64,000 nucleotides of DNA from Bryoerythrophyllum caledonicum (GCA_963971425.1 OZ020519.1:18869397-18933396), one strand, 5' to 3'. Positions 1-10,262 are shown, counted from the first letter of the stretch. Translations and numbers: made by a program. The notes: generated from the sequence alone by a model not told the origin.

Positions 1-1803
1 GGATTGTGTGCTGCTAACGTCAAAAGTTTCTATGACAATTTGGAAAGTCTATGTACCTTGCACAATTACAGTCCAGATCAAATCTGGAACTGTGATGAGT
101 CGGGGGCGCAAGCGGGGCGCAATGGTGGGGGTGTAGTCATCGCTCGCAGAGGCGCACGGCATGTTCATTCAATCGTACCGGATCAGAGAGAGTGGCTGTC
201 TGTCCTAGTTTGCATAAACGCAGGAGGGTCAGCTATTCCATCTTTCTACGTTTTCCGGGGCACAAGGTTCAGGCAGAACTACATTGAAAGGTGCGAGCCC
301 GGGGCTACGATGGCAATGCAGCCCCGGGCTTGGATGACTACGTACCTGTTTAGTGCGTGGTTGTCCCACTTCATTGAGAGTGTGCAAGGACAGGGCCGTA
401 TTTCGCAAGAACGCAGGCACCTCTTAATTCTTGACGGGCATAATTCGCATGTGACCCTCGATGTCGTCAGAGAGGCTCGTGCGGCAGGGCTGGACATTCT
501 CACGCTACCTGCGCACACATCGCACGCCATGCAGCCACTTGACGTTAGTATCTTCAAGCCATTCAAGCTACATTTCAGAGCCTACCGAGATTATTCGACA
601 TCTCGAAACATGTCTCAACCAGCAAACAAGACTACTCTAGCGCAGTGGGTTTCTCTGGGGTTGCGAAAAGCTCTCACCTCGAGCAACATTCTGAGCGGCT
701 TCCGCGGCACAGGTATATGTCCCATCAACCCTGCAGCCATGAACAGACATCTCACACCGTCAGAAATATTCTACGAGACAGGTACTGCACAAGTCGGAGA
801 GGAAACGGCAGGGGGCGGAGGTCCTACGGAGCAACCACAGTCAGGGCCGCAAAGGACGGGAGACTTCGACGTACCGTTAGAGGCTGCGAGCTCCCAGTCG
901 ATGGAGGCAGAGTTCGACGAAGTCCCCGACTCAACTGCGGCACATTTTTTTGTAGCGCCGGATCACACTGACGAAGAAGTCGCCAACGAATTGGCGAGGC
1001 TGGAGCTCGATGAGGGGGAGCCCGAGTCGATCACTCGATTCCTGACGTTGCCCACCATTGATGCCCGTGCAAATCCCCGAAGGCGCGATCCCATCCTGGA
1101 TTTCACACAGTCCAAGATATTGACCTCGGATGAGTATGCAGCGGCAGTTGAAAGACAAAAAGAGGCAAAAGATTTAGCAGCACAAGAGAAAGAGAGGGTA
1201 CGTGAGGAGAAAGAGGCCGCGAAGCGTAGGAAGGCGCTCGAGAAGGAGGCGAGGGCGCTGGAAACAGCTGCAGCGCGCGAGCAGAGAAACGCCGAGAAGG
1301 AACTGGCGCTGCGCATGCGAACTGAGCGCGCTGCTCAGGTCGCAGCGACGCGCGCCATGAAAGCTGCAGAGAAAGCCAGGCTGGCTGCAGAGCGAGTCGG
1401 CCCGGGTCGTCGCGGCGGGAGGGCAACGGCGACAGCACAGGGCCAGCAAGTCGGGAGCTCGGAGGAAGCGCACGCAAGCGGGAGCGCTGGGGAGGAGAGC
1501 GGCCATGCGTCGGAGCCGTGGCGCAGGGACTTCACCTTCGCTCCAGGTGGAATCCCCAATCAGTTTGCAACCTTTACACCACCATCGTCCCAGATGCATC
1601 AACAATTCTACATGGACGCACGCCTCCTGCACAACCAATTTGGTGGCCCAATGATATCGACGATGCCAACCCACCCATCACAACCAATTCTACAGCCAAC
1701 GCCTGTGCAAAATTTCCACCCTACATTTCGTGTGCCACAATGGGGATCACCATCAATCTCAGAGCTCCAGGCGCGAGAGCAGCGAGCGGGAGAGCGAGAG
1801 TGA
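1..1803 (+). CDS. pogo/Tigger-like DDE transposase, 5'-truncated by window edge
   Basis: This is the catalytic part of a cut-and-paste DNA transposase of the Tc1/mariner superfamily (pogo/Tigger/Jerky branch, DDE_1 domain). The frame is open from base 1, so the N-terminal DNA-binding domain lies outside the window. Counting from base 1, the catalytic acids appear to be D32 in NCDESG, D145 in LILDGHNSH and D181 in AMQPLDVSIF, giving a DD35D spacing. The conserved GTGICPINP block follows near residue 237. The region from about residue 380 to 465 is a highly charged K/E/A/R-rich segment predicted to be coiled coil. The tail is rich in P and Q. The frame has no internal stop and is GC-rich, unlike the AT-rich flank, so the copy is young or conserved. 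Right-end inverted repeats were not identified. Whether it is still active or domesticated cannot be told from this part. Confidence 0.85.
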   Translation, partial: GLCAANVKSFYDNLESLCTLHNYSPDQIWNCDESGAQAGRNGGGVVIARRGARHVHSIVPDQREWLSVLVCINAGGSAIPSFYVFRGTRFRQNYIERCEPGATMAMQPRAWMTTYLFSAWLSHFIESVQGQGRISQERRHLLILDGHNSHVTLDVVREARAAGLDILTLPAHTSHAMQPLDVSIFKPFKLHFRAYRDYSTSRNMSQPANKTTLAQWVSLGLRKALTSSNILSGFRGTGICPINPAAMNRHLTPSEIFYETGTAQVGEETAGGGGPTEQPQSGPQRTGDFDVPLEAASSQSMEAEFDEVPDSTAAHFFVAPDHTDEEVANELARLELDEGEPESITRFLTLPTIDARANPRRRDPILDFTQSKILTSDEYAAAVERQKEAKDLAAQEKERVREEKEAAKRRKALEKEARALETAAAREQRNAEKELALRMRTERAAQVAATRAMKAAEKARLAAERVGPGRRGGRATATAQGQQVGSSEEAHASGSAGEESGHASEPWRRDFTFAPGGIPNQFATFTPPSSQMHQQFYMDARLLHNQFGGPMISTMPTHPSQPILQPTPVQNFHPTFRVPQWGSPSISELQAREQRAGERE

Positions 1804-2099
1804 GTCAGAGGGCCGTTGGAGGAAAAGCGCGGGCTTGGGTGCCTCACCTTGAACAGGCCGGCCAGGTTGGAAGTCGGAGTGATGCAAGCCAAAATTGGGG
1901 TGGTACAGCACGACATGCGGTCCATGCGGTCATGGCCTTTTGTTTATCTCTGCACAGGCTGTGAGCCACTCCTTGCTCGCATGAAGGTTCGTGCTTAGAG
2001 GTTTTTAGTTCCCTTCTTTTCAATTTCTAGGGAGTAGGTTTAGCTGAAATTAATGATCTCCTATCACGGGTATTAGTGGACTTGTGTTCCAGAATTGCT
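1804..2099. other. 3' flank of transposase, no gene seen
   Basis: The GC-rich composition continues to about 1990 and then drops abruptly to AT-rich. This probably marks the end of the transposon or its 3' untranslated part. I could not find a terminal inverted repeat, because its partner lies outside the window. Confidence 0.4.
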
Positions 2100-3223
2100 C
2101 TTCATGTTATTGGTTATTGGTGAAGCTATATGTTGGTTACCCATTCGGACCAACTTTTCACCTTAAAAATTTGTAGTAATTTCAATTTTGCTAAAAAAAA
2201 AATTCAAAAAATGCTCAGTCTTCATGAACCTTATTTCCCTTCCTTCAAAAAATTTCTCCCAACTTGTAATCTTACTGATACTGTGCCAATCGCCTTAACT
2301 TGTCGGGTATGGGTACCTCCTCCTTACCATTACCAACCACAACACTTCCCTCCTTATTAACTATTTTCAACAACAATAAGTCAACCACTATGCCAACACA
2401 GTAGCGGCACACCACTCTCAAATCCAAACTACTGATACTCGCTATGTCCACCCACCTACAAACATCTCACTCCTCTCAATTTCTACCATAGAATGTAACC
2501 CTGATTTTGACATAGATATTCCCACACCTACCATAATAGTCCAAAATGATAAACCCACCTCTATGAACAAAATGGACACCACCTCACCACTATAAGCACT
2601 ACAAGATTAGAATGGTTATGGAAACAATATCACCTATCCAACCAAACTGTCCCTAACATCAATCCATGTCCCCAATCTTTTGAAACCGAAATAATATGGT
2701 TATACCAAAGATATAAATCCCAAATTTCCAATAAACCTCCTATTAAATTGGTACAATATACTCTACCAACAAAATTCCTTCACGCCCTCACATCTTTATT
2801 TGACATAACTCACTCCTACTTCTCATCACCAATCACATGTCCAACAACGCTACATAAATTTTTTTCACCTTTTAACAGAGGCAATTTTTTTGGCTCACTC
2901 AGGAAAGCATTTGACTCCAAATGACAAGGTATAGGACTTGCTCATCTCCACATAAATACAGATATTAAACAAGCCATACACTGGGCCAGATTAGCTACAC
3001 AACAACACCCCAACAATATAACCTTCATAATTGCCCCAAACAATAATTGGTACACAAACCCGACACCATTTACAAGACCATTTTTTGATACACATATTAT
3101 TACACTCTTTGACGCCGATACCATTATATACACCAAACCCACCCTTAATTGTCCATCTCCTAAACAACACATTGAACCATCTAACTTACAAATCCTATGT
3201 ATACATCACCAAAACAATATCAT
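2100..3223 (+). pseudogene. Decayed A/C-rich reading frame of an unidentified element
   Basis: A long plus-strand frame with few interruptions can be read. From about 2600 to 3223 it runs with one clear TGA, in the context FDSK-stop-QGIGLAHLH near 2920. Readable segments include YTLPTKFLHALTSLFDITHS, DIKQAIHWARLAT, ITFIIAPNNNWYTNPTPF and FFDTHIITLFDADTIIY. An upstream P/T/S-rich part (about 2440-2580) could be a low-complexity N-terminus. The strand is notably A/C-rich and G-poor. I do not firmly recognise the family. The pattern (small hydrophobic strand, then P-x-W-like turn) faintly recalls the PCIF1/methyltransferase-like ORF found in some algal DIRS-type elements, but this is a guess. 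The 3' part is lost in the assembly gap. Confidence 0.35.
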
Positions 3224-3423
3224 NNNNNNNNNNNNNNNNNNNNNNNNNNNNNNNNNNNNNNNNNNNNNNNNNNNNNNNNNNNNNNNNNNNNNNNNNNNNN
3301 NNNNNNNNNNNNNNNNNNNNNNNNNNNNNNNNNNNNNNNNNNNNNNNNNNNNNNNNNNNNNNNNNNNNNNNNNNNNNNNNNNNNNNNNNNNNNNNNNNNN
3401 NNNNNNNNNNNNNNNNNNNNNNN
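3224..3423. other. Assembly gap of 200 N
   Basis: Exactly 200 unknown bases separate the decayed frame from the GC-rich minisatellite. The round number suggests a placeholder scaffold gap rather than a measured length. The adjacent tandem repeat is a likely cause of the break. Confidence 0.95.
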
Positions 3424-3540
3424 TGAAGTATTCCGCCGGAAATGTTCATCCGCTCATAACTTATGCAATTTTCATCCGATGAGGGATTGCCACACCAACT
3501 TAGAATCAGCAGGTCATAGAGAAGAGTGTGCTGTGCAAAA

Positions 3541-3990
3541 AAATGGCGGGCCGTCCGCCGGTCGGACGGCCAATCCGACGGCCGGTGGGCCGTCCGCCGA
3601 TAGGCCGTCCGCCGATAGGCCGTCCGCCGATAGGCCGTCCGCCGATCGGACGGCCACTCCGACGGCTAGTGGGCCGTCCGCTCGAATCGGACGGCCAGGC
3701 GGCCGTAGACCTGATCAGACGGCCATCGCGCGCCCGTGCGATCAAATCGCGGCCGTCCGCCGATCGGACGGCCACTCCGACGGCTAGTGGGCCGTCCGCT
3801 CGAATCGGACGGCCAGGCGGCCGTAGACCTGATCAGACGGCCATCGCGCGCCCGTGCGATCAAATCGCGGCCGTCCGATCAGGCGGATGGCCGAGGTGCC
3901 GTCCGATAACCCTGACGGCAACGACCGATCGGACGGCCTAGCGCAATTTGACGGCTGCGATCTCGCCGTGTGGCACTTCGTTGAATCCGA
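3541..3990. repeat. GC-rich CCGTCCG/CGGACGG minisatellite with 118-bp tandem unit
   Basis: An island of very high GC lies in AT-rich DNA. It opens with about four copies of a 15-bp unit (GCCGTCCGCCGATAG). A 118-bp unit then occurs twice in tandem: CGGCCACTCC recurs at 3651 and 3769. The core CCGTCCG and its complement CGGACGG appear more than ten times and form local palindromes such as GGCCGTCCG...CGGACGGCC. The degenerate theme continues to about 4110 with GGACGTCC-type palindromes. Open frames across it on both strands (for example RPPIGRPPIGRPP) are products of the repeat and are not annotated as genes. Confidence 0.85.
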
Positions 3991-4110
3991 CGGTCCAAAA
4001 AACTTACCAGGGCCTTCCGTAAATGCATTTTACCCCCCTCGGACGCTACGTCCGATGTGACGTCAGGACATCCTCGTCTTAGGACGTCCTAGGACGCTCT
4101 CAAACCCCCA

Positions 4111-4668
4111 AGGACGTCGGATTGGTAACCTTGCTTATTATGTTCAAATACTACATTATACATGTAGAATATTGTGACCTCTATAGACTTATTAGAGCAA
4201 AAACAGAACTTTACACTCTAAGATTTATATTGTTAGGTTACAAAATATCAGACATGTACTTCCGAGCTGCATTTATGCCATGGTACAGATTTCCTAAAGT
4301 ACACAAATCATGCATGGATTTTCAAATTAGTTACAAATCTAGTCTCACCCTCTCAAGTCTCATGGTCTCAACTGTAGCTGTAGCTGTAGAAAACGTACCA
4401 TGACTAGCTGTAGAAAGTGTATGATGTCCTATGTAGACTTCAGACAGTATCAAGTACGTGATGAATGTTATCAGCATGACATGATGTATAGTAAATAACA
4501 ACTAGTCACTGGTGGTAGGAGAAAAGCCGTGCACCTATTGAACTTTCAACAACATCTACAGTAAAGTACCCGCGATCCACTCTTGTCGCATCATCGTCCC
4601 TTTCTTGTAAAGTCTGACATTTCAGGTCACATTGCTGAGTATGGAAATTTTTTTACCGCAACTTACAT
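4111..4668. other. Intergenic, no gene seen
   Basis: AT-rich DNA without a convincing coding frame. The stretch 4620-4670 (containing TTTTTACCGCAACTT) resembles 5283-5335, so a short direct duplication flanks the following MITE region. Confidence 0.4.
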
Positions 4669-4998
4669 AGGGTAACTCCCTGCTAACCAACCCAAACCCA
4701 TAACCAATATCTATAAAGTTGTGGTATATCCAACCCACTTCCATCCCATTATCCCCCATTTAGCTCCTTACTTTTGGTTGTTGCATATGGGGGGGTACCT
4801 ATTGGCGGCCAGCTAAACATGGCAACACAATTTGAAAATTCATAACTGATTCATATATCATCTAAAAAGTATGAAGTCACTTGTATTAAAATTGTAATCG
4901 TATAGGCCATCATTGGAAAAAAAAGAAATGAATTATTATTTGTTCTCTCCGTATATGCATATTGCTTAACTTGTCAATTATCATGATTTTACTTCAAA
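4669..4998 (-). mobile_element. MITE, GGTAAGCC family, inverted copy
   Basis: The reverse complement of this segment matches the two copies at 53902-54253 and 54894-55248 over most of its length. Shared blocks include the ACCCATAACCAA end, the CCAACCC...CTTCCATCCCATTA block, and the AAAATTCATAACT and TTAACTTGTCA blocks. It lacks coding capacity. The terminal GGTAAGCC motif is diverged here (GGGTAACTCC), so this is an older copy. Confidence 0.65.
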
Positions 4999-5139
4999 CG
5001 TTTAAGGACAACAAGTCCATTGGTGGTCATTTTTTAAGTAATCTAGGAATCCAGCGGTTCATAGCAGCCTAATCTACAAACTAAGATAACTTGTGTGGAT
5101 CACTGCACTTCTGATGAATATGGTGACAATGTACACTGG

Positions 5140-5262
5140 AGTCTGACAGACATACTACAATGATTTCCATGAAGTGTGATTGCAATGAAATATATCCTCT
5201 ACGTTGATGATGTTCTACATAATCCAATACACTCGTAGATTCTTCGTAGGCCTCGTGCGCTC
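5140..5262. repeat. Dispersed repeat shared with 62080-62200
   Basis: The block with ACTACAATGATTTCCATGAA, then ATGATGTT, AATCCA, GTAGATTCT and CGTAGGC, occurs again in the same order and orientation at 62080-62200. No coding frame is present. The family is not identified. Confidence 0.55.
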
Positions 5263-5542
5263 GTAAGCCGTACAGGGTTAACTTGTCACATTGCTTTTAT
5301 ACATGAATTTTTACCGCAACTTCTTACATAGTGACATTCAATACACTGGCCACTGCTTGAGAGGCAGGGTGTAAAAGCGGAGCACTAGGGCTGACTCCCT
5401 CAGTTCATATAATTTCTCTCATGTCTGTCACATGTGATGATTGTGTTCATTATGGTGGTAGATGAAATGTCTGGAATGGTGCGACTCATGGTATTTATTG
5501 ATATGCCATTCTAGCATAATTCTATTGATCCAGTAAGGATCA

Positions 5543-5766
5543 TTAACCCCTAAAGGACCAAAGCATTCTGGAGGAATCTCCCCTCCATTGATTAAAAACT
5601 GTCAAGATGAACTTTTTGAGGATGTAACCGTAGGGTCTTCATTTAAACTTATAAAAGATGATATGGTGAAAATTTTGTGAATTTTGATCCTATGGAATGA
5701 AAGATGACTGCAATCAAAGTGAAAAAATGTGTCCCTCAAACGTGCACTTGGTCTTCTAGGGGTTGA
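5543..5766. mobile_element. TTAA-bounded MITE (224 bp)
   Basis: The left end reads TTAA-CCCCTAAAGGACC. The right end is its complement with slight decay (GGTCTTCTAGGGG-TTGA). There is no coding capacity. It belongs to the set of short elements here whose ends carry TTAA followed by CCC(C/T)TAAA. Such ends are typical of piggyBac-type elements, but the assignment is inferred from the ends only. Confidence 0.6.
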
Positions 5767-5871
5767 CTATTCCACCAATTATCTCACCCATACAAAAAAT
5801 GTTACAACTTTTATTTTACTACAAGACAAATATTTTTTCCAAGTATGTCAAGATAGGTCCTCTTACTAGTA

Positions 5872-6102
5872 TTAACCCTTAAACATCATGAGGTACCACT
5901 GGTGGCCATGTATTCTACATATATGATGTTGTATTTGAAGATGCTAAGGTTGAGATATTGAAATGACCTCCACATGAAAGATGTTACTTGAAGAATCTTC
6001 AATCCAAAGGTGTAAGCCTCGCTAAACTTTAATCTTCTTATTCTATTTTAAGGAGTAAATAACGTACATGTAATGTATTCTCCACTGAATTTTAAGGGTT
6101 AA
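5872..6102 (+). mobile_element. TTAA-bounded MITE, 'GACCTCC' subfamily (231 bp)
   Basis: Bounded by TTAA-CCCTTAAA and TTTAAGGG-TTAA. The interior holds the subfamily signature: GTATTCTACATATATG near the start, ATGACCTCCACATGAAAGAT, GAAGAATCTTCAATCC, and a terminal TAACGTACATG block. Related copies lie at 6554-6784, 27970-28182, 28179-28395 (inverted), 52842-53064 and, shortened, 53523-53662. Confidence 0.7.
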
Positions 6103-6553
6103 TACCTTTGGTCTCAAAGAAGGAATCATTGTGAGAAAAGTTGGTAAAAATATTCATTGAGAGTTGAAACTTATAACAGTTATAAATAAATTGGTGTGGC
6201 AAAAACTAAATATCAATTAGAGTGTAGTATTAATACTAGTATTAATGCCTTTGGTCTCAATACAATAAAACATTGTGCATAGCGGCTAAATAGTTAGAGT
6301 GGGTGGCATTATTAGTGTAACAAATCCATTTCTTTTTCTTTTCACTAATAGAAGAAATGCCTTTTTTGTGTCCTTTATGACCAACTTCACTCACCCTCTC
6401 CATAAATGTTCGATATGGTAAGCAAAAAGCAAGAAGTTTGCTTTCATCAACTATTATAAATTCATTAATGAAAGATGCAAATATTGGAAAACTAATTTTT
6501 GAAACGTAGTTTTTTTCACTCAGAAATAAAGGACTTTAGTCAGTCTACAAAAA

Positions 6554-6784
6554 TTGAACCTTTAAACTTCACAATGTGCCGTTGTCGTCATGTATTCTAT
6601 ATATATGGCATCGTATTTGAACATGATATGATATAGATATAAAATGACCTCCAAATGAAAAATGTTAGTTGAAGAATCTTCAATTCAATGGTGTATATCT
6701 TGCTAAATTCAATACATCTTTTGTATTCCATGGAATAAAATACGTGACCCTATATATGGCCCCCATGTGTTGTCTAAGGGTTAA
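6554..6784 (+). mobile_element. TTAA-bounded MITE, 'GACCTCC' subfamily
   Basis: Same interior as the copy at 5872-6102, including ATGACCTCCAAATGAAA, GAAGAATCTTCAATTCAA and ATACGTGACCCTATATATGG. The right end is intact (CTAAGGG-TTAA). The left end is diverged (TTGA-ACCTTTAAAC). Confidence 0.65.
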
Positions 6785-6846
6785 TTGTTGCACTCTAAAT
6801 AAAATTTCAACTCAACTCAATTTAATTAAAAAAATTAAAAAATTAA

Positions 6847-6848
6847 AA

Positions 6849-6892
<44 letters not shown>

Positions 6893-6900
6893 AATGATGA

Positions 6901-6955
<55 letters not shown>
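6847..6955 (+). repeat. (GAAA)n microsatellite
   Basis: About 26 tandem GAAA units, interrupted once by ATGATGA near 6894-6900. It lies between a TTAA-bounded MITE and the next MITE. K/E/R-rich open frames across it are repeat artefacts. Confidence 0.95.
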
Positions 6956-6960
<5 letters not shown>

Positions 6961-6997
6961 TGTTGCGTTGCCCCGTTGGAAACAATGGCTTAGAATG

Positions 6998-7660
6998 CTA
7001 CACCGTTCACTGAATATAGTGTGGAGGTATAGGTAATGTGGATGAAAATTAAGGTGGACCACATCAATTCTAGTTTTGGATGAAAATTGATGTAGACCAC
7101 ATCAATTTTGGTTATTAATATAGTATTAATATGTTCTTATTGTATATGTTATTATTATATATAATATTAATATTATAATATATGTTATTATGTTATTCAT
7201 ATATGTTATTATTATGTTATTATTATATTATTATGTTATATCAGTATGTTAATATTATATTCTGTTATATTATATTATAATATTATGTTTATATTCCTAT
7301 GTTATAAAATAATATTATTATGTTATTATATTTTTATTATGTTATTATATTATTATGTTATATTATATTATTATGTTATATTATTTTATTATGTTATTAT
7401 ATTATTATGTTATTATTTTATTATGTTATTATGTTATTATTATGTTATTATTTTATAATTTTGGTTTTGAGTACAACTTATAAAAACTTATCCACATCAA
7501 TTCCCGTGTGTTTTATTTTGAAACAAGCCACACTATTTCTAATGGACATGATTTGATGTGGATGGAAAATTGAAGTGGACCACTTTAATTTGCGTTTAAT
7601 GAAATTAGTGTAGGAAATTTCAAATAGTCTAGTCTACAATATATTCAGGGAACGGTGTAG
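6998..7660. mobile_element. MITE with CTACACCGTTCACT ends, expanded by a microsatellite
   Basis: The left end CTACACCGTTCACTGAATAT is mirrored at the right end (ATATTCAGGGAACGGTGTAG). A shorter relative sits in intron 3 of the kinase gene (21143-21340). Subterminal blocks GGACCACATCAATT repeat near both ends. The central 350 bp is a TTATTATG-type microsatellite, which explains the larger size. There is no coding capacity. Confidence 0.65.
7105..7460. repeat. TTATTATG-type AT-rich microsatellite
   Basis: Degenerate tandem TTAT/TATG units run for about 350 bp inside the MITE at 6998-7660. Y/I/L-rich open frames across it (such as YYVILYYYVIL) are artefacts. Confidence 0.9.
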
Positions 7661-8024
7661 TGTTTCTAGCATTTAGTAAAAGTGGGTGATGAATTTGTTC
7701 TAAGGTTGCTACGCCTCTCAGTAGTTTATCTTTCAAGATATATATTGGCCATTCTATGAACTTTCACTTTAAGTCAACCTTTTTAAAGGTTTCCTTTGTT
7801 GTTGAGGTGCTTAAACCTTGCTCTTGTTACAAGTATATCCACTTCATTACTTGAAATAGATCTTTTAAGGGGGGTTCATTGATCCAATTAGGCCATCAAG
7901 TTCCTTCTGTGGACCTTTTCTTTCTCTTTTATTTTCACCAACTTCTCTAGGTCTCTAGTTGGGTTTTCCCCATTGATCATCTTCCCACTAAGATTTTTAC
8001 TATTCCAAGATGTCCTTCCTCCAC

Positions 8025-8247
8025 TTAACCCTTAAAGTTCCTTGACAATTTCCCTCAAAAACTATAAGTGGTACTAACTTTCAAACCACAAATCCAAAAA
8101 ATAAAATAAAAATATGTCCACGAAGCTCTTATCAAAGGCAATCTAGAATAAAAATTTCAGAGAAAATTGATTTTTTTTCGAATTTCAAGAACCTCCCCAA
8201 AAATCAAGGAATCCCCCCAAAGGAGACTCTGGTCCTTTAGGGATTAA
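8025..8247. mobile_element. TTAA-bounded MITE (223 bp)
   Basis: Ends are TTAA-CCCTTAAAGTTCC and GGTCCTTTAGGGA-TTAA. The interior (ACTTTCAAACCACAAATCC, CACGAAGCTCTTATC) reappears in reverse complement inside the left part of the larger element at 45923-46835, so long and short versions share their termini. Confidence 0.65.
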
Positions 8248-8496
8248 TGTGAGTAGTTTTTGGCTGTTTGAAATGCTTAAATCCTTAAAGACTTGACTCC
8301 CCTTCAAAGTGTTCACCTGCCCCCATCGTAGTATCATTAACTCCTACATCCAAAAGAGCCAAGGATTGGTTCATTTTTCTTTTGGACTTCGTAGAAGCAT
8401 TTGGCTTGTGTTTCACAACCTCTTTTGCTTAGAAGGCTTTGATCATAGACATAATATAAGCAAGATAATTATCATTAATTCATCCAACACGCACTT

Positions 8497-8570
8497 GAAG
8501 AAGAAGAAGAACTCATGTTTCTTGGGAGAGGCCGGCGTAAATAGACTGTCTGCTCGTTCCACCACAAAAT
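8497..8570 (+). repeat. GAAGAAGAAGAACTC dispersed repeat fragment
   Basis: The signature AAGAAGAAGAACTC is followed by a G-rich stretch and GGCGTAAATAGA. Relatives occur at 13970-14160, 17995-18045, 53705-53760 (inverted) and 59610-59768 (inverted). It is possibly the 3' end of a short retroelement; the family is not identified. Confidence 0.45.
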
Positions 8571-8967
8571 TGAATGTCCACCAGACAAAGGAATAGTAGG
8601 ATGGAACACACACTTGAATTGTTTTGTTCTTTCTCCAATCTATCTATAATTCAAAATTGTACTTATCTTCTCCACTTTACTATTCCAAACATCATGTTGG
8701 GCAAAGATATTGGATCTTCTTGCCACAAGAGCAATTGCTTGTCATCTTTGAGCATGGTAACACAAAACATAGGATGTCACTTATCACCCTTACCTCAATG
8801 TCTAACCCATAATCATCCTATGAATTATATTAGCCACCATAATTGTTCATATTCAACGTGATCTCCTTTTGGCTACTAACTCTATAGACAACCTTCATTC
8901 CTAGATCCAATCAAACATCTTTTCCAATTGCCAAGTGTACATATCTTGTTTTTTATTCATGATGTTA

Positions 8968-9420
8968 GAGCATCTCCACCCCTGCGGAGAAATTTCCACG
9001 CCAGGGCTAAAAACCTCCCTAGAGAGCGGAGACGGTTTACAAGCTACTGGGACAATCTCACATGGCAAACCGGAATCCATAGCAGAGAATATTGCAGCGG
9101 GAACGTACATGTCATAAGCTCACCGCGGGAGAGTGAACCTGCATAGTAAACAGAGAATGTCACAACACGAACGTAAAGCTCAGTGGAAGTTGAGCACAAC
9201 CACTCACGGTTGTCCACATGCTGTCACTTGATAGGCCGGCACAAACAGGGAATATTAGAGCACGCCCGGCAAAATGAGCAACTATGACGTTGCACAGGTT
9301 TCGGAGCGGCAACCCCGTAGAGCAGGATCCTAGGGATGCGTTTGTGGTGCGGGCAAAAAACCAAAATGAGACACCATGCCGGCAAATGTGTTGGGGCCCT
9401 ATGCCTCGGTGGAAATGCTC
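8968..9420. mobile_element. PIF/Harbinger (Tourist)-like MITE with TTA target duplication
   Basis: A 453-bp element lies between two TTA triplets (8965-8967 and 9421-9423). Its left end GAGCATCTCCACC is the imperfect complement of the right end GGTGGAAATGCTC. GAGCATCTCC-type ends with a 3-bp TTA/TAA duplication are characteristic of plant Tourist MITEs mobilised by PIF/Harbinger transposases. It is more GC-rich than its flanks and has no coding capacity. Confidence 0.75.
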
Positions 9421-9860
9421 TTAGCATAGTGTTTCTGCCAAGCTCAAGTTGGCATCGAGAAATAATTGGAGAGCCTCTCTTGATTTTTATAGAGTTCCTT
9501 ATGGCTAAAGGCTATGTCGGTTTCAAGTGTTGCTTCCAATACATAACAAATGTAAAATGGTGTTTGTATTGTACATGTGACATTATTAGAATTGTATTCC
9601 AACAAAGCTTTGTTACTAAAACCATTCCAATTTGTCTCTCACAAAGGGGCTTCATATACATACTCGCATGTACATATAAAATTTCATTCAAAATTTACAT
9701 CATGTCAATCTGCCAAAATTTCTAAAATAAATCTTTGGTGGACAATAACTATTTACAGGTTAAAATGATTTCATTCAATGCAATAAGGTATTACTTGTGT
9801 TTTTGAGATATAACCCAGGTTATCTAATGTAAAAATGGTTTAAATTTCAAAGCTACCAAG

Positions 9861-9980
9861 AGACTTTTGTACAATGTTTGAGACTTTTGTACAATGTTTG
9901 AGACTTTTGTACAATGTTTGAGACTTTTGTACAATGTTTGAGACTTTTGTACAATGTTTGAGACTTTTGTACAATGTGCT
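9861..9980 (+). repeat. 20-bp tandem repeat, six copies
   Basis: The unit AGACTTTTGTACAATGTTTG is repeated six times. The first five copies are identical and the last is altered near its end. A further ACAATGT occurs about 100 bp later. The near identity of units points to recent amplification. Confidence 0.95.
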
Positions 9981-10137
9981 TGAGTGTAAGAGACTTCTGA
10001 AGAACATGTTAAGGCAGGTGCAGAAAAAATACAATGTTATGAAATGGTGCTTCCCAGTTTAACATTGGATCAAAAATATTGTACAATGTGGTACTTACGG
10101 ACACTACTTGCCGAATGAATTATTTTGTTAGATCGTA

Positions 10138-10262
10138 GTGGTTTGGACACAAGAGATATTAACGGATAATGTCTAGGCATTACATGTGTATCATGTAGAC
10201 AAATCTCTTAAAATTTCCAATTTTTTTGGACATTCTCCATTTTGAATTAATTATGTACAAAA
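10138..10262 (+). repeat. Dispersed repeat, 'TTTTTTTGGACATT' family
   Basis: This block runs from TTTGGACACAAGAGATATTA through TAGACAAATCTCTTA, TTTTTTTGGACATTCTCCAT and GAATTAATTATGTA. The same order occurs at 18046-18235 and 27467-27600, and reversed at 42085-42236. Internal ATCACATAGGTATT-type units vary in number between copies. Function is unknown. Confidence 0.55.

Noticed and set aside
3506-3941. Overlapping open frames on both strands in the GC-rich minisatellite
   Set aside because: They are produced by the stop-poor repeat units (RPPIGRPPIG and similar) and have no start context, domain or flanking gene signals.
6669-7062. K/E-rich and F/L/S-rich frames over the GAAA tract
   Set aside because: Microsatellite translation on both strands, not genes.
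7246-7556. Y/I/L-rich frames over the TTATTATG tract
   Set aside because: Low-complexity repeat inside a MITE.
9861-9980. CRISPR-like array
   Set aside because: The repeats are directly adjacent with no spacers, and the genome is eukaryotic.
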